In this document: positions 34,177 to 42,677 of the stretch, piece by piece
How positions within the stretch are numbered: position 1 is the first letter of the stretch
How the letters are laid out: every line of letters begins with the position of its first letter
NCBI GenBank assembly: GCA_023457935.1
Contig: JAEXBA010000033.1
Coordinates: 1 to 44,632, forward strand
Length of the DNA: 44,632 nucleotides
Direction of reading: 5' to 3'
Source of the DNA: Bacteroidota bacterium
GTDB lineage: Bacteria > Bacteroidota > Bacteroidia > Flavobacteriales > Weeksellaceae
The notes under the pieces: model-generated
Seen by the model: only the letters and a program-made list of their open reading frames with translations
The model's database searches: none
What the model was told of the DNA's origin: nothing
Translations under genes and position numbers: made by a program

Positions 34177-34815
34177 ATGAAAAAAATACTACTTACAGCA
34201 GCAGTTCTGTTCTCAGCATTCTCTTTTGGACAGAAAGAAGATTTAGCCATGTTTATCGGCGCAAATTATCAGAAGGTTTCCTCCAAAGATCAGGTTGGAC
34301 TGGATTTTACAGCACGGTATTATCTGACTGATCAGTTTTCTCTGGGCGGACAGTTTTTGGTAAGTTCCCAGAAATATTGGGATCACTTCGGTTATTTTAC
34401 CGATCATACGCAGCTTAATAATTTTGCCGTGAATGTGGTTACTCAGTATGATATTGTGAATTCAGACAAAGTGATGGCCGGATTTTTTGTTGGAAACGGC
34501 GTGAAATTCACTTCACTGAAAAACCTTAACGATACCTATTTTGAGGAACATTACGACGAATACGGTTATCCGTATTATGTGGAAACCGCAAAAACCCTGA
34601 ACAGAGATACGTTCTATGTTCTTACACCGGGCGTTGATTTATCGGTGAAACTGGCCACAATTGACAAGGAAGACAATGTTGGGCTCTATCTTACTGCAAA
34701 GGCAGGTTACCAGCTGGCGTTCGGTAATGATGATCTTCAGAGAATCAGCAATCCGCACACTTTTACAGGTTCTTTTGGGCTTACTTTTAAAGGTTCTACA
34801 AAAAGTATCGATTAA
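34177..34815 (+). CDS. Secreted outer-membrane beta-barrel-like protein
   Basis: A 212-residue protein with a signal peptide (KKILLTAAVLFSAFSFGQ) and alternating amphipathic strands (GLDFTARYYLTDQFSLGGQFLVS, VGLYLTAKAGYQLAFG, GSFGLTFKG), consistent with a small outer-membrane barrel of the OmpW/OMP_b-brl kind. The final residues KSID do not end in an aromatic residue, but the last strand does carry LTF. No finer family is recognised. The sigma-factor gene begins 69 bases downstream. Confidence 0.75.
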   Translation: MKKILLTAAVLFSAFSFGQKEDLAMFIGANYQKVSSKDQVGLDFTARYYLTDQFSLGGQFLVSSQKYWDHFGYFTDHTQLNNFAVNVVTQYDIVNSDKVMAGFFVGNGVKFTSLKNLNDTYFEEHYDEYGYPYYVETAKTLNRDTFYVLTPGVDLSVKLATIDKEDNVGLYLTAKAGYQLAFGNDDLQRISNPHTFTGSFGLTFKGSTKSID

Positions 34816-34884
34816 TTTCGAAAATAAATGATATTTTCAGGCAACCATTTTCAACTATCGGTGTCTTAAGTACAGAAAGCAGCC

Positions 34885-35427
34885 ATGAACAGTTTAGAGC
34901 AATATTTTTTCCAGGCCCGCGAAAATAACAGAGCGGCACAGAAAGCATTATACGAGATGTTTTCCGGGAAAATGCTTGCTGTTGCAAAATCCTACACAGG
35001 AAATCTTCACGACGCGGAAGATGTGCTGATGAATGCTTTCTACAAATGCTTTACAAAGATTAATGACTGTAAAGACTGGAAATCTTTTCCTTTTTGGCTT
35101 CGGAAGATTGTGGTGAACGATTCCATTTCGTTTGTACGGAAAAACAGAAACCTTCTGTATTCGGATTATGAAATAGAAAAAGTTCACATCGAAGACGAAC
35201 CGGAAATTGATGTTCCGAACATTAATCTGGACGAAATTTTTTCCCAAATGCCTGAAGGTTACAAAATTGTATTCAACCTTTATGTTTTTGAAGAAAAAAA
35301 ACACAGCGAAATTGCTGAAATCCTGAACATCAGCGAAGGAACCAGCAAAAGCCAACTCAACAAAGCCAAAAAATGGCTTGCCGAATTTTTAAAAAAAAAT
35401 GAAAATGTCCTCAAACAATCTGAATAA
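34885..35427 (+). CDS. ECF-type RNA polymerase sigma factor
   Basis: A 180-residue sigma-70 family factor. Region 2 (about 10-90) contains LYEMFSGKMLAVAKSYTGNLHDAEDVLMNAFYKCF; region 4 (about 115-170) contains FSQMPEGYKIVFNLYVFEEKKHSEIAEILNISEGTSKSQLNKAKK. Its stop lies 29 bases inside the next gene, which encodes a single-pass membrane protein with anti-sigma features, so the pair likely forms a membrane-controlled regulatory module. Confidence 0.92.
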   Translation: MNSLEQYFFQARENNRAAQKALYEMFSGKMLAVAKSYTGNLHDAEDVLMNAFYKCFTKINDCKDWKSFPFWLRKIVVNDSISFVRKNRNLLYSDYEIEKVHIEDEPEIDVPNINLDEIFSQMPEGYKIVFNLYVFEEKKHSEIAEILNISEGTSKSQLNKAKKWLAEFLKKNENVLKQSE

Positions 35428-36142
35428 CCTGAAAAAACAGTACGAAGAACACGAAATTACGCCTTCGGCTGATCTTTGGAACCGTCTGGAAGCCAAACTG
35501 GATGAGCCAAAAGCAGAAATTCCGGCTGCGAAACCTTCTTTCGGATGGTGGAAATATGCTGCAGCCGTGTTGGTTCTGATTTCAATGGGTTATTTAATCA
35601 TCAGTCAGTTCGGAGCAGATCAGCCGGTAGATCCGGTTGCTGAAGTTTCTCACAATGAAAAAACAAAAAGTGAAAGTTCGGTCCAGAATAAGCAGATATT
35701 AACGGAACCGGAAATGCAGGAAAATATCGCAGTTCAGTCTGTTAAGCCGCAGAAATCTTCCGAAACGGTGACTGTTAAGAAACCATCTGTTACTGTTCAG
35801 AACATTGCCGGAACAAAAGAAGTTCAAAAACCGAAAGCTGCGGTTCAGACTTTTGAAGTGAGTACAACAGGTGTCAAAAATCCTGAAATAATCACACCGC
35901 AGATCGAAAAACAGGAACTGATCGTAGCTTCGGAACCGGAGAAAAAAGAAGTGACACCTTCAACGTATATCAAGGCCGATGAATTGCTGTTCAGCCGTGA
36001 AATAGTGGGCAAACGCAAAAATGCGAAAAAACAGTCTTCTCATCTCGTGGATTTTGATCTCCGCAAAATGAAAAGACGGAAGCCGTCTTCCATTAAAATC
36101 CTTGGATTGGAACTCATTCAGGATCATCAGGAAATCCATTAA
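35399..36142 (+). CDS. Single-pass membrane protein, probable anti-sigma factor
   Basis: A 247-residue protein: soluble N-terminus (about 1-49; NLKKQYEEHEITPSADLWNRLEAKLDE), one transmembrane helix (about 50-68; WWKYAAAVLVLISMGYLIIS), then a Lys/Glu/Val/Pro-rich periplasmic region and a basic C-terminus (KRRKPSSIKILGLE). The N-terminal PSADLWNRLEAKLD pattern is common in Bacteroidota proteins encoded next to sigma factors. The 29-base overlap supports coupled expression. The anti-sigma role is inferred from topology and context; no zinc-binding HxxxCxxC motif is present. An ATG at 35405 is an alternative start. Confidence 0.75.
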   Translation: MKMSSNNLNNLKKQYEEHEITPSADLWNRLEAKLDEPKAEIPAAKPSFGWWKYAAAVLVLISMGYLIISQFGADQPVDPVAEVSHNEKTKSESSVQNKQILTEPEMQENIAVQSVKPQKSSETVTVKKPSVTVQNIAGTKEVQKPKAAVQTFEVSTTGVKNPEIITPQIEKQELIVASEPEKKEVTPSTYIKADELLFSREIVGKRKNAKKQSSHLVDFDLRKMKRRKPSSIKILGLELIQDHQEIH

Positions 36143-36223
36143 TTTATCTTGAAATAACAGTGAAAAAAGATCCGCAAACTTTGCCGGACAGCCAGAAAAA
36201 TGCAAAAATTTAAAATCAAAAAT

Positions 36224-37306
36224 ATGAAAACAAAAATCTTTTTAACAGGAATCGCACTTTCTTTCGCAGCGGTAGCTTTCGCTCAGGAAACACCGGTTCT
36301 GGAACAGCAGATTAAGGATTACTCTGCAAAAATTGACGGCATTGTAGTTTCTGAAAAGGCCAAAATGAATGACGAACTGGATGCAGTGGACAAAAACTTT
36401 AAAGCCGGAAGAATTTCGGAAACTGAAAAAGATGCTCAACGCGCTGAAATTGCTGCGAGATACGAAACCGCAATCAATGATAAAGTAAACGCAGAGCGCA
36501 GCAGTATTGAAGAAATCACACAGAAAACGGTAAAAAATGCCGTAATGGGAACTGAGGACCGCGAACTGAAAGCGGCCAATAAAACTATTGTAACAGTAAA
36601 AGACGGTGAAAAGAAAACCCATCCCAAAGATGTGATAGGTAATTCCGGCTTTGTACTTAGTTTTGGCTGGCTGAACCTCACCAATAAAGATGCACCGCTG
36701 AATTTTTTCAATGATTCATCAGAAATACGCTTTGGCCAGTCGATGTCAGTAAATTACGCCATTAAAGCTGATAAACAGCTGGGATCTTATACAAGTCCTG
36801 TATTTTTAACGTATGGCGCCGGAATCCGTGCAGACAGTCACGATTTAGGAAAAGGAAGAGTATTCGCTCAGCAGAATAATGAACTTTATATTGCTCCTTT
36901 TACGGCTGGTGAAATTAAATATTCCCAGCTGAAAGTGGAGTATCTCGAAATTCCGCTGGACATCAGTTTTGTCCTGAATCCGAAATACGTTGATTATGAA
37001 GGCGTGAAGTATCTTGATGGCACGAAGCGTCAGTTTAGGGTTGGCGCAGGTCTGTATGGTGATATCAGGATTGGAAACAGGATAAAATACAGATATTCGG
37101 ATGATATAAGCAGCAAAAATGTAATCCAGCAGAAAGCAGAAGACGGTTTGAGCAAATTTATTTACGGTGCAAAACTGAGTGTAGGTTACGGCGGACTCAA
37201 CCTTTTCGTTAAGAAGGATTTCAATACTATTTTTGATGATAAGGCCAGAATGGATAACAAATACGGTTTACAGATCGGGCTTGAACTTGCCAGCATTAAT
37301 TTTTAG
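36224..37306 (+). CDS. Outer-membrane protein with a periplasmic helical region
   Basis: A 360-residue exported protein: signal peptide (MKTKIFLTGIALSFAAVAFAQ), a charged, helix-prone region (about 25-130; KMNDELDAVDKNFKAGRISETEKDAQRAEIAARYE) and a C-terminal outer-membrane barrel-like region (about 140-360; GFVLSFGWLNL, LTYGAGIRAD, FRVGAGLYGDIRIGNR), ending in Phe (LASINF), the usual BAM signal. The ATG at 36224 is preferred over 36200 because it starts the signal peptide cleanly. It follows the sigma/anti-sigma pair by 81 bases in the same direction and may be its target or partner (inference). Confidence 0.8.
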   Translation: MKTKIFLTGIALSFAAVAFAQETPVLEQQIKDYSAKIDGIVVSEKAKMNDELDAVDKNFKAGRISETEKDAQRAEIAARYETAINDKVNAERSSIEEITQKTVKNAVMGTEDRELKAANKTIVTVKDGEKKTHPKDVIGNSGFVLSFGWLNLTNKDAPLNFFNDSSEIRFGQSMSVNYAIKADKQLGSYTSPVFLTYGAGIRADSHDLGKGRVFAQQNNELYIAPFTAGEIKYSQLKVEYLEIPLDISFVLNPKYVDYEGVKYLDGTKRQFRVGAGLYGDIRIGNRIKYRYSDDISSKNVIQQKAEDGLSKFIYGAKLSVGYGGLNLFVKKDFNTIFDDKARMDNKYGLQIGLELASINF

Positions 37307-37330
37307 GGACGTTTAAAATACCTTTGTAAG

Positions 37331-37357
37331 ACACACTTTTCGGAGTGTGTTTTTTCT
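37331..37357 (+). terminator. Terminator after the sigma-linked outer-membrane protein gene
   Basis: ACACACT / AGTGTGT stem with a six-base loop and a T tract. Confidence 0.8.
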
Positions 37358-37457
37358 TGAAGTATAAAATGAAAATTTATCAGTTTTGTGTTCTTTTGAA
37401 GATACATTTTTCATTTTAGCCGCTGCTTTTTTTTTCGTATTTTGGCGCAAGAATTTT

Positions 37458-37838
37458 ATGAAGAACATTCAGCTTATTGGAGTAATTTTAGTTGTGGCAG
37501 GAAGTTTTCTGCCGCTGGTGAAAATTCCTGTTATCGGCAGCTGGAATTACTGGGAAGTAGAGCCGTCTTTGGCTGTAGTCTGCTGGCTTTTTTCTGCTGT
37601 TGCACTTGTAGGAATTTTTATAAACCGGAATATTCTGGTGAGGTTTTCCGCGGTTGTACTGCTTTTACTTTTCGGGTTCACTATTTTGGCCACGAAGCAG
37701 CAGTCGATGGATTTTTTCAGTTTTCTGCCTTTCAGAGAAATTCAGAAACTGGCAGCAGGAACTGTAAAACTCGGTTACGGCTGGATTCTGGAATTTGCCG
37801 GTGCAGCGCTGATGCTTTTCGCAACAAAATCGAAATAA
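37458..37838 (+). CDS. Small membrane protein, function unknown
   Basis: A 126-residue protein with about four hydrophobic segments (residues 5-20, 38-56, 62-80, 105-122). The ATG at 37458 opens MKNIQLIGVILVVAG; the frame extends upstream to 37386, but that part overlaps the spacer after a terminator and lacks a good start context. No family recognised. The thiolase gene follows after 19 bases, so it may share a transcript. Confidence 0.65.
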   Translation: MKNIQLIGVILVVAGSFLPLVKIPVIGSWNYWEVEPSLAVVCWLFSAVALVGIFINRNILVRFSAVVLLLLFGFTILATKQQSMDFFSFLPFREIQKLAAGTVKLGYGWILEFAGAALMLFATKSK

Positions 37839-37857
37839 TTTAAATATAATATTGACA

Positions 37858-39039
37858 ATGAAAGAGGTATTTATCGTTTCCGCGGCAAGAACACCGATGG
37901 GAAGTTTTTTGGGAAGTCTGGCTTCAGTTCCTGCAACCAAGTTGGGAGCAACAGCTGTAAAAGGCGCTTTGGATAAAATCAGTCTTGATCCTAAAGAGGT
38001 TCAGGAAATTTATATGGGTAACGTTCTTCAGGCGGGCGAAGGTCAGGCACCGGCACGTCAGGTTGCAATTGGCGCAGGTCTTTCTGATGAAACGCCTTCA
38101 ACTACGGTTAATAAAGTTTGTGCATCCGGTATGAAAGCAGTTTCAATGGCTGCTCAGGCAATCAAAGCCGGTGATGCAGATGTAATTGTTGCCGGTGGAA
38201 TGGAAAATATGTCTTCAGTTCCGCATTATTTTTCTGCAAGAAATGCTACGAAACTGGGCGATGTAAAAATGCAGGACGGAATGCTGGTAGACGGTCTTAC
38301 CGATGTTTACAACAAAGTTCATATGGGCGTTTGCGCCGAAAAATGTGCCGCTGAATATGAAATTTCCAGAGAAGATCAGGATAACTTCGCAGTTGAATCT
38401 TACAAAAGATCTGCTAAAGCATGGAGCGAAGGAAAGTTCAGTGATGAAATTGTTCCCGTTGAAATTCCACAGAGAAAAGGTGATCCGGTAATTTTCGCAG
38501 AAGATGAAGAGTACAAAACTGTAAATTTTGACAGAATTTCCACACTTCCGACTGTTTTTCAGAAAGATAACGGTACGGTTACCGCTGCAAATGCATCAAC
38601 TTTAAACGACGGTGCTTCGGCTTTGGTTCTGATGTCGAAAGAAAAAATGGAAGAACTGGGCTTGAAGCCATTGGCAAAAATCGTTTCCTATGCTGATGCG
38701 GCTCACGCGCCGGAATGGTTTACAACGGCGCCTGCAAAAGCACTTCCGATTGCTCTGAAGAAAGCCAATCTTGAAGTTTCGGATATTGATTTCTTTGAGT
38801 TTAACGAAGCGTTTTCAGTTGTCGGTTTAGCAAACAATAAAATCCTGGGTCTGGATGCTTCAAAAGTGAATGTTAACGGTGGCGCGGTTTCTTTGGGACA
38901 TCCGCTGGGAAGTTCAGGTTCAAGAATCATCGTAACGCTTATTAACGTTCTGAAACAGAACAATGCAAAATACGGAGCTGCTGCAATCTGCAACGGCGGA
39001 GGCGGGGCTTCTGCAATTGTGATTGAGAATATGCAGTAA
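37858..39039 (+). CDS. Acetyl-CoA C-acyltransferase (thiolase)
   Basis: A 393-residue thiolase: acyl-transfer Cys88 in NKVCASGMKA, FFEFNEAFSVV, VNVNGGAVSLGHPLGSSGSR and the proton-transfer Cys in CNGGGGASA are all intact. It either cleaves 3-oxoacyl-CoA in beta-oxidation or condenses acetyl-CoA; the VSAARTPMGSFLGSL opening and length suit the acetoacetyl-CoA/biosynthetic-type group, but the direction cannot be decided. The ATG at 37858 is chosen over TTG 37852. A mevalonate kinase lies 1.7 kb downstream. Confidence 0.94.
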   Translation: MKEVFIVSAARTPMGSFLGSLASVPATKLGATAVKGALDKISLDPKEVQEIYMGNVLQAGEGQAPARQVAIGAGLSDETPSTTVNKVCASGMKAVSMAAQAIKAGDADVIVAGGMENMSSVPHYFSARNATKLGDVKMQDGMLVDGLTDVYNKVHMGVCAEKCAAEYEISREDQDNFAVESYKRSAKAWSEGKFSDEIVPVEIPQRKGDPVIFAEDEEYKTVNFDRISTLPTVFQKDNGTVTAANASTLNDGASALVLMSKEKMEELGLKPLAKIVSYADAAHAPEWFTTAPAKALPIALKKANLEVSDIDFFEFNEAFSVVGLANNKILGLDASKVNVNGGAVSLGHPLGSSGSRIIVTLINVLKQNNAKYGAAAICNGGGGASAIVIENMQ

Positions 39040-39061
39040 TCCGGTTCTCAAATTTATTCAG

Positions 39062-39109
39062 CCATTAAGAATTAAAGTATTTTTTATACCTGTTCTTAAT
39101 GGTTTTTTT
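39062..39109 (+). terminator. Terminator after the thiolase gene
   Basis: A 10-bp perfect stem (CCATTAAGAA / TTCTTAATGG) with a long T-rich loop and a T run. Confidence 0.75.
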
Positions 39110-39116
39110 AATTTTG
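39109..39116 (+). promoter_or_regulatory. -7 element of the Atg22-like MFS gene
   Basis: TAATTTTG immediately after the terminator T run, 22 bases before the ATG. Confidence 0.45.
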
Positions 39117-39138
39117 CTAAATATATTTTACCCATTTT

Positions 39139-40632
39139 ATGTCCCAATCTGAAGATCTGACACCTGAAACAAACATCAAGAACAATCCGAAAATCATGAA
39201 GGCATGGGCTTTCTACGATTGGGCCAACTCGGTGTATTCGCTGGTTATTACCTCGACGATTTTTCCGATTTACTATGCGATTCTTACGACGGCCTCGGAA
39301 AAGAAAGAGTACGTTGCAGAGACCGGAAGATTCATCGATGTTCCTGTGCGTCACCAGATTAAGCTGTTTGGTGAAATGTATCATCCGGATGCCATTTACG
39401 GGTATTCGCTTACGGTTTCGTTTTTCATTGTTGTGCTGCTGTCACCGTTTCTGTCTTCTTTGGCCGATACTATTGGAAACAAGAAGTCTTTTCTTCAGTT
39501 TTTCTGTTATCTTGGGGCGACATCGTGTATGGGACTGGCAATGTTTACCGGAATGCACAACGTTTTTCTCGGGCTTCTTTTCAGCATCACAGCCAGTGTT
39601 GGTTTTTGGGGAAGTTTGGTCTTCTATAACTCGTTCCTTCCTGATATTGCAACACCGGACAAACAGGACGCACTATCAGCAAAAGGATATGTGTACGGCT
39701 ATATAGGTTCAGTTGTATTGGTTTTAATTTGCCTAGGTTTAATCATGGTTTTAGCCAAAACTGAAGAGCAGCGGCTGTTGTATACCAGAGTGAGTTTTCT
39801 GTTTACCGGAGCATGGTGGTTCCTGTTTTCACAGTATACCTTCAAGCATCTGCCGCAGTTTGGAAAGGTAAAGGATCAGCTGCCCAAAGATCTCGTTTTG
39901 CTGAATTACAAGAATATTTTCCAGAGACACGAAGAGCAGGGCGGTTTTTTTGAAGTTCTGAAAGACAATATCAATTTCTACTGGGATGTAATGAAGGAAA
40001 GTTTCAATGAACTTTTCAAGGTTGGACGCAATCTCTTTGCCGATACCAATTTGAAATTCTTTCTGTCCAGTTTCTTTTTCTACAGCGTCGGGATGCAGAC
40101 CATCTTCCTCATGGCCACACTTTTCGGTAAAAGCGAAATCAACCTCGATCAGACGAAACTGATAGCCACGCTGCTTGTAATACAGATTGAAGCCATCATC
40201 GGTGCCGTAATATTCTCCAGACTTTCACGCAGAATCGGTAATAAAAATGTGATTTCAATTGCAATCATCCTGTGGATTGTTGCCTGTCTTTCAGCGTATT
40301 TTCTGAATAAAGAAAATCCAAATGTAGAGTATCAGTTCTACGGTGTTGCTGCAATTGTTGGTTTGGTTATGGGCGGTCTTCAGGCAATGTCAAGATCGAC
40401 TTATTCGAAACTTCTTCCGGAAGAAAGCAACGATAATACAACCTATTTCAGCTTTTATGATGTTTTGGAAAAGCTCGCCATTATCATCGGAACGTTTATT
40501 TTCGCAACGCTAATTGAGAAATTCAACAATATGCGGTATGCTGCACTTTCAATGGTACTGTTTTTTGCGGTTGGGCTTATTCTGATCCGTTTTCTGAAAG
40601 TGAAAATGCTGAAAAACAGAGATGTTCTGTAA
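39139..40632 (+). CDS. MFS transporter, UMF1/Atg22-like
   Basis: A 497-residue membrane protein with about twelve transmembrane helices. The N-terminal KIMKAWAFYDWANSVYSLVITSTIFPIYY, SPFLSSLADTIGNKK, NSFLPDIATPDKQDALSAKGYVYGYIGS and the late GLVMGGLQAMSRSTYSKLLPEE match the UMF1 family (Atg22-like vacuole effluxers). In yeast Atg22 exports amino acids from the vacuole; bacterial substrates are unknown. Own promoter, single gene. Confidence 0.88.
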   Translation: MSQSEDLTPETNIKNNPKIMKAWAFYDWANSVYSLVITSTIFPIYYAILTTASEKKEYVAETGRFIDVPVRHQIKLFGEMYHPDAIYGYSLTVSFFIVVLLSPFLSSLADTIGNKKSFLQFFCYLGATSCMGLAMFTGMHNVFLGLLFSITASVGFWGSLVFYNSFLPDIATPDKQDALSAKGYVYGYIGSVVLVLICLGLIMVLAKTEEQRLLYTRVSFLFTGAWWFLFSQYTFKHLPQFGKVKDQLPKDLVLLNYKNIFQRHEEQGGFFEVLKDNINFYWDVMKESFNELFKVGRNLFADTNLKFFLSSFFFYSVGMQTIFLMATLFGKSEINLDQTKLIATLLVIQIEAIIGAVIFSRLSRRIGNKNVISIAIILWIVACLSAYFLNKENPNVEYQFYGVAAIVGLVMGGLQAMSRSTYSKLLPEESNDNTTYFSFYDVLEKLAIIIGTFIFATLIEKFNNMRYAALSMVLFFAVGLILIRFLKVKMLKNRDVL

Positions 40633-40702
40633 GTGAAATTCCATTCGGACTGGCTTGGAATTTGCATCAGTCAAAGCGTAGAGACAACGAAATAATTTTT
40701 CG

Positions 40703-40710
40703 TAACTTTG
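40703..40710 (+). promoter_or_regulatory. -7 element of the mevalonate kinase operon
   Basis: TAACTTTG ends 28 bases before the ATG at 40739. No TTG at the usual spacing. Confidence 0.45.
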
Positions 40711-40738
40711 CAGCTGTAAATCAGCGGATTAATAAACT

Positions 40739-41665
40739 ATGACGAATCCTTTATTTTACGCAAAAATTCTTTTATTCGGCGAATACGGCATCATCGAGGA
40801 TTCGCAGGGTTTAACGCTGCCTTACAGTTTTTACAAGGGAGCGCTGAAATTTTCAGATCTGAGTTCTGATTTTGAGAAAAAATCCAACAGTCATCTTCAG
40901 AAATATGCTGAATATCTTACCGGTTTGGTTCTTCCTCACGGTTTCGAACTGAATGTTGCCGAATTCAAAAAAGACATTGCAAACGGACTTTTCTTCGATT
41001 CCAATATTCCGCAGGGTTATGGAGTGGGAAGTTCCGGAGCACTGGTTGCCGCTATTTTTGAGAGATATTCGCTTAAAAAATATTCACCGGAAAGTATTTC
41101 TAAACTTGAACTGAAAGACCTGAAAGCCGTTTTCGGACAGCTCGAAAGTTATTTCCACGGAAAAAGTTCAGGTATCGATCCGTTGATCTGTTATATGAAT
41201 CTTCCGATTCTTATTGAAAACCGTGAGACGGTCGACAAGGTTTCCATTACTGGTGGCAAAGAAGGTAAGGGCGCTATTTTCCTTATTGACAGCGGAGTGG
41301 TTGGAGAAACAGGACCGATGGTTCAGATTTTCTTTGAAAAGATGAAAACCGAAGGTTTCCGCAAGACGATGAAGGAAGAATTTATCCGTTACAACAATGC
41401 CTGCATCGATGCATTCCTGAAAAAAGAAATGAATCCGTTCTTCAGAAATCTTAAAAATCTTTCGGTTTGGGCGTACGAACATTTCAAGCCGATGATTCCC
41501 GAAAGCATCTACAACGCATGGAAAAAAGGTCTTGATACCAACGCCTATTATCTGAAACTCTGCGGAAGCGGCGGTGGCGGCTATATTCTTGGTTTTACCA
41601 AAGATTACGAGAAGGCCGACAGGATGCTTGAAGGATTCAATAAAGAAGTCATTTACAGATTCTAA
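40739..41665 (+). CDS. Mevalonate kinase-like GHMP kinase
   Basis: A 308-residue GHMP kinase. FYAKILLFGEYGII at the N-terminus, the ATP motif GYGVGSSGALVAAIF (about 93-107), FHGKSSGIDPLICY and the third motif KLCGSGGGGYILGF are all present. It should phosphorylate mevalonate in the mevalonate route to isoprenoids, which many Flavobacteriia use. Other mevalonate genes are not in the window; a UbiA prenyltransferase follows after 52 bases, consistent with isoprenoid metabolism. Confidence 0.88.
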   Translation: MTNPLFYAKILLFGEYGIIEDSQGLTLPYSFYKGALKFSDLSSDFEKKSNSHLQKYAEYLTGLVLPHGFELNVAEFKKDIANGLFFDSNIPQGYGVGSSGALVAAIFERYSLKKYSPESISKLELKDLKAVFGQLESYFHGKSSGIDPLICYMNLPILIENRETVDKVSITGGKEGKGAIFLIDSGVVGETGPMVQIFFEKMKTEGFRKTMKEEFIRYNNACIDAFLKKEMNPFFRNLKNLSVWAYEHFKPMIPESIYNAWKKGLDTNAYYLKLCGSGGGGYILGFTKDYEKADRMLEGFNKEVIYRF

Positions 41666-41717
41666 ACACGTACAGTCGCGAAAATTTGAAGTAATTCTAC
41701 CTTTAACGGCTTTACGA

Positions 41718-42614
41718 ATGCAGCAGCGCAATCTTCCACTTCACCGTATTTCACAGTTTATTGGTTTCCTTTTGGGAGCGAGGTTTTTTGTGACGGTTTT
41801 GCTCACTTTTGCGTTATATGTCTCGACTTTTTTTCTGTTTAACCAGGAGGAATCTCTCCGGAAATTTGTGTTTGATCTTAAGGTTCACGGCATTATTTTC
41901 TGTGCGGTACTGAGCATTCTGGCGGGCGGAATCATCAACCAGTTCTACGACAGGGAAAAAGATCAGATTACCAAACCTTTCCGTTCACGGCTGCAGAGTT
42001 TCCTGAAGCAGAAGTATTTTCTGTATGCCTATCTCGCACTCAGCATCGTATCGCTTGCAGTGGCACTCATGATCTCGCACCGGGTTTTCATCTTTTTCCT
42101 GATCTATCAGTTTTTCATGTGGTTTTACAGCCACAAACTCTCAAAAATTCTGATTGTGAACAATCTCACTTTTGTCAGTTTAACAATGTATCCGTTTTTC
42201 GGAATGCTGTATTATTTCCGCACATTCTCTGTGAAAGTGTTTTTCATGGCGATGTTTCTTTTTCTGATTCTTCTGCTGATTGATATCCTGAAAGATACGC
42301 TGACAAAAAATGCAGATAAAGTATTTGGATACCGTACGATTCCCAATTTCTTCGGCAGAAAAGTTACTGCTTTCATAAATATTCTGCTGCTTCTTGGTTT
42401 AATTGCTGTTTCGATGAGTATTATTACATATAAAGGTCTTTCTGACGTTATGTCTTATTATTTTGCCGGCGGTCTGGTCGTTTTTTCCGGAATTCTATAT
42501 TTCGTGCTGGAAGGCCGTAAAAACAGCAGCTTTGTAGCGATGAATCTTCTGCGTTTTTGGGTGTTTATTGGTATTTGTGCGATGCTGCTCGACGGCATTC
42601 TCACAAAATTTTAG
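41718..42614 (+). CDS. UbiA-family prenyltransferase
   Basis: A 298-residue membrane protein with about eight to nine helices. The first aspartate motif is NQFYDREKDQITKP (about 74-87); the second region, DILKDTLTKNADKVFGYRTIPNFFG, begins near residue 189. Both fit UbiA enzymes that transfer prenyl chains to acceptors. The acceptor is not clear; flavobacterial relatives are often called geranylgeranylglycerol-phosphate transferase-like. The ATG at 41718 gives the conserved MQQRNLPLHRISQF; the longer frame would overlap the kinase gene by 92 bases. Confidence 0.87.
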   Translation: MQQRNLPLHRISQFIGFLLGARFFVTVLLTFALYVSTFFLFNQEESLRKFVFDLKVHGIIFCAVLSILAGGIINQFYDREKDQITKPFRSRLQSFLKQKYFLYAYLALSIVSLAVALMISHRVFIFFLIYQFFMWFYSHKLSKILIVNNLTFVSLTMYPFFGMLYYFRTFSVKVFFMAMFLFLILLLIDILKDTLTKNADKVFGYRTIPNFFGRKVTAFINILLLLGLIAVSMSIITYKGLSDVMSYYFAGGLVVFSGILYFVLEGRKNSSFVAMNLLRFWVFIGICAMLLDGILTKF

Positions 42615-42644
42615 AATTATCTTATTTTATGACCGAAGTATTGC

Positions 42645-42652
42645 TAAATTTG
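42645..42652 (+). promoter_or_regulatory. -7 element of the proline dehydrogenase gene
   Basis: TAAATTTG ends 25 bases before the ATG at 42678. Confidence 0.45.
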
Positions 42653-42677
42653 TAATCCTTAAATCACTACTTCAGCA

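Noticed and set aside
41574..41717. Upstream extension of the UbiA frame
   Set aside because: It would overlap the 3' end of the mevalonate kinase gene in another frame and adds no conserved sequence; the ATG at 41718 fits the family.
41168..41731. A 187-codon minus-strand frame opposite the mevalonate kinase gene
   Set aside because: It lies antisense to conserved GHMP kinase motifs and shows no domain.
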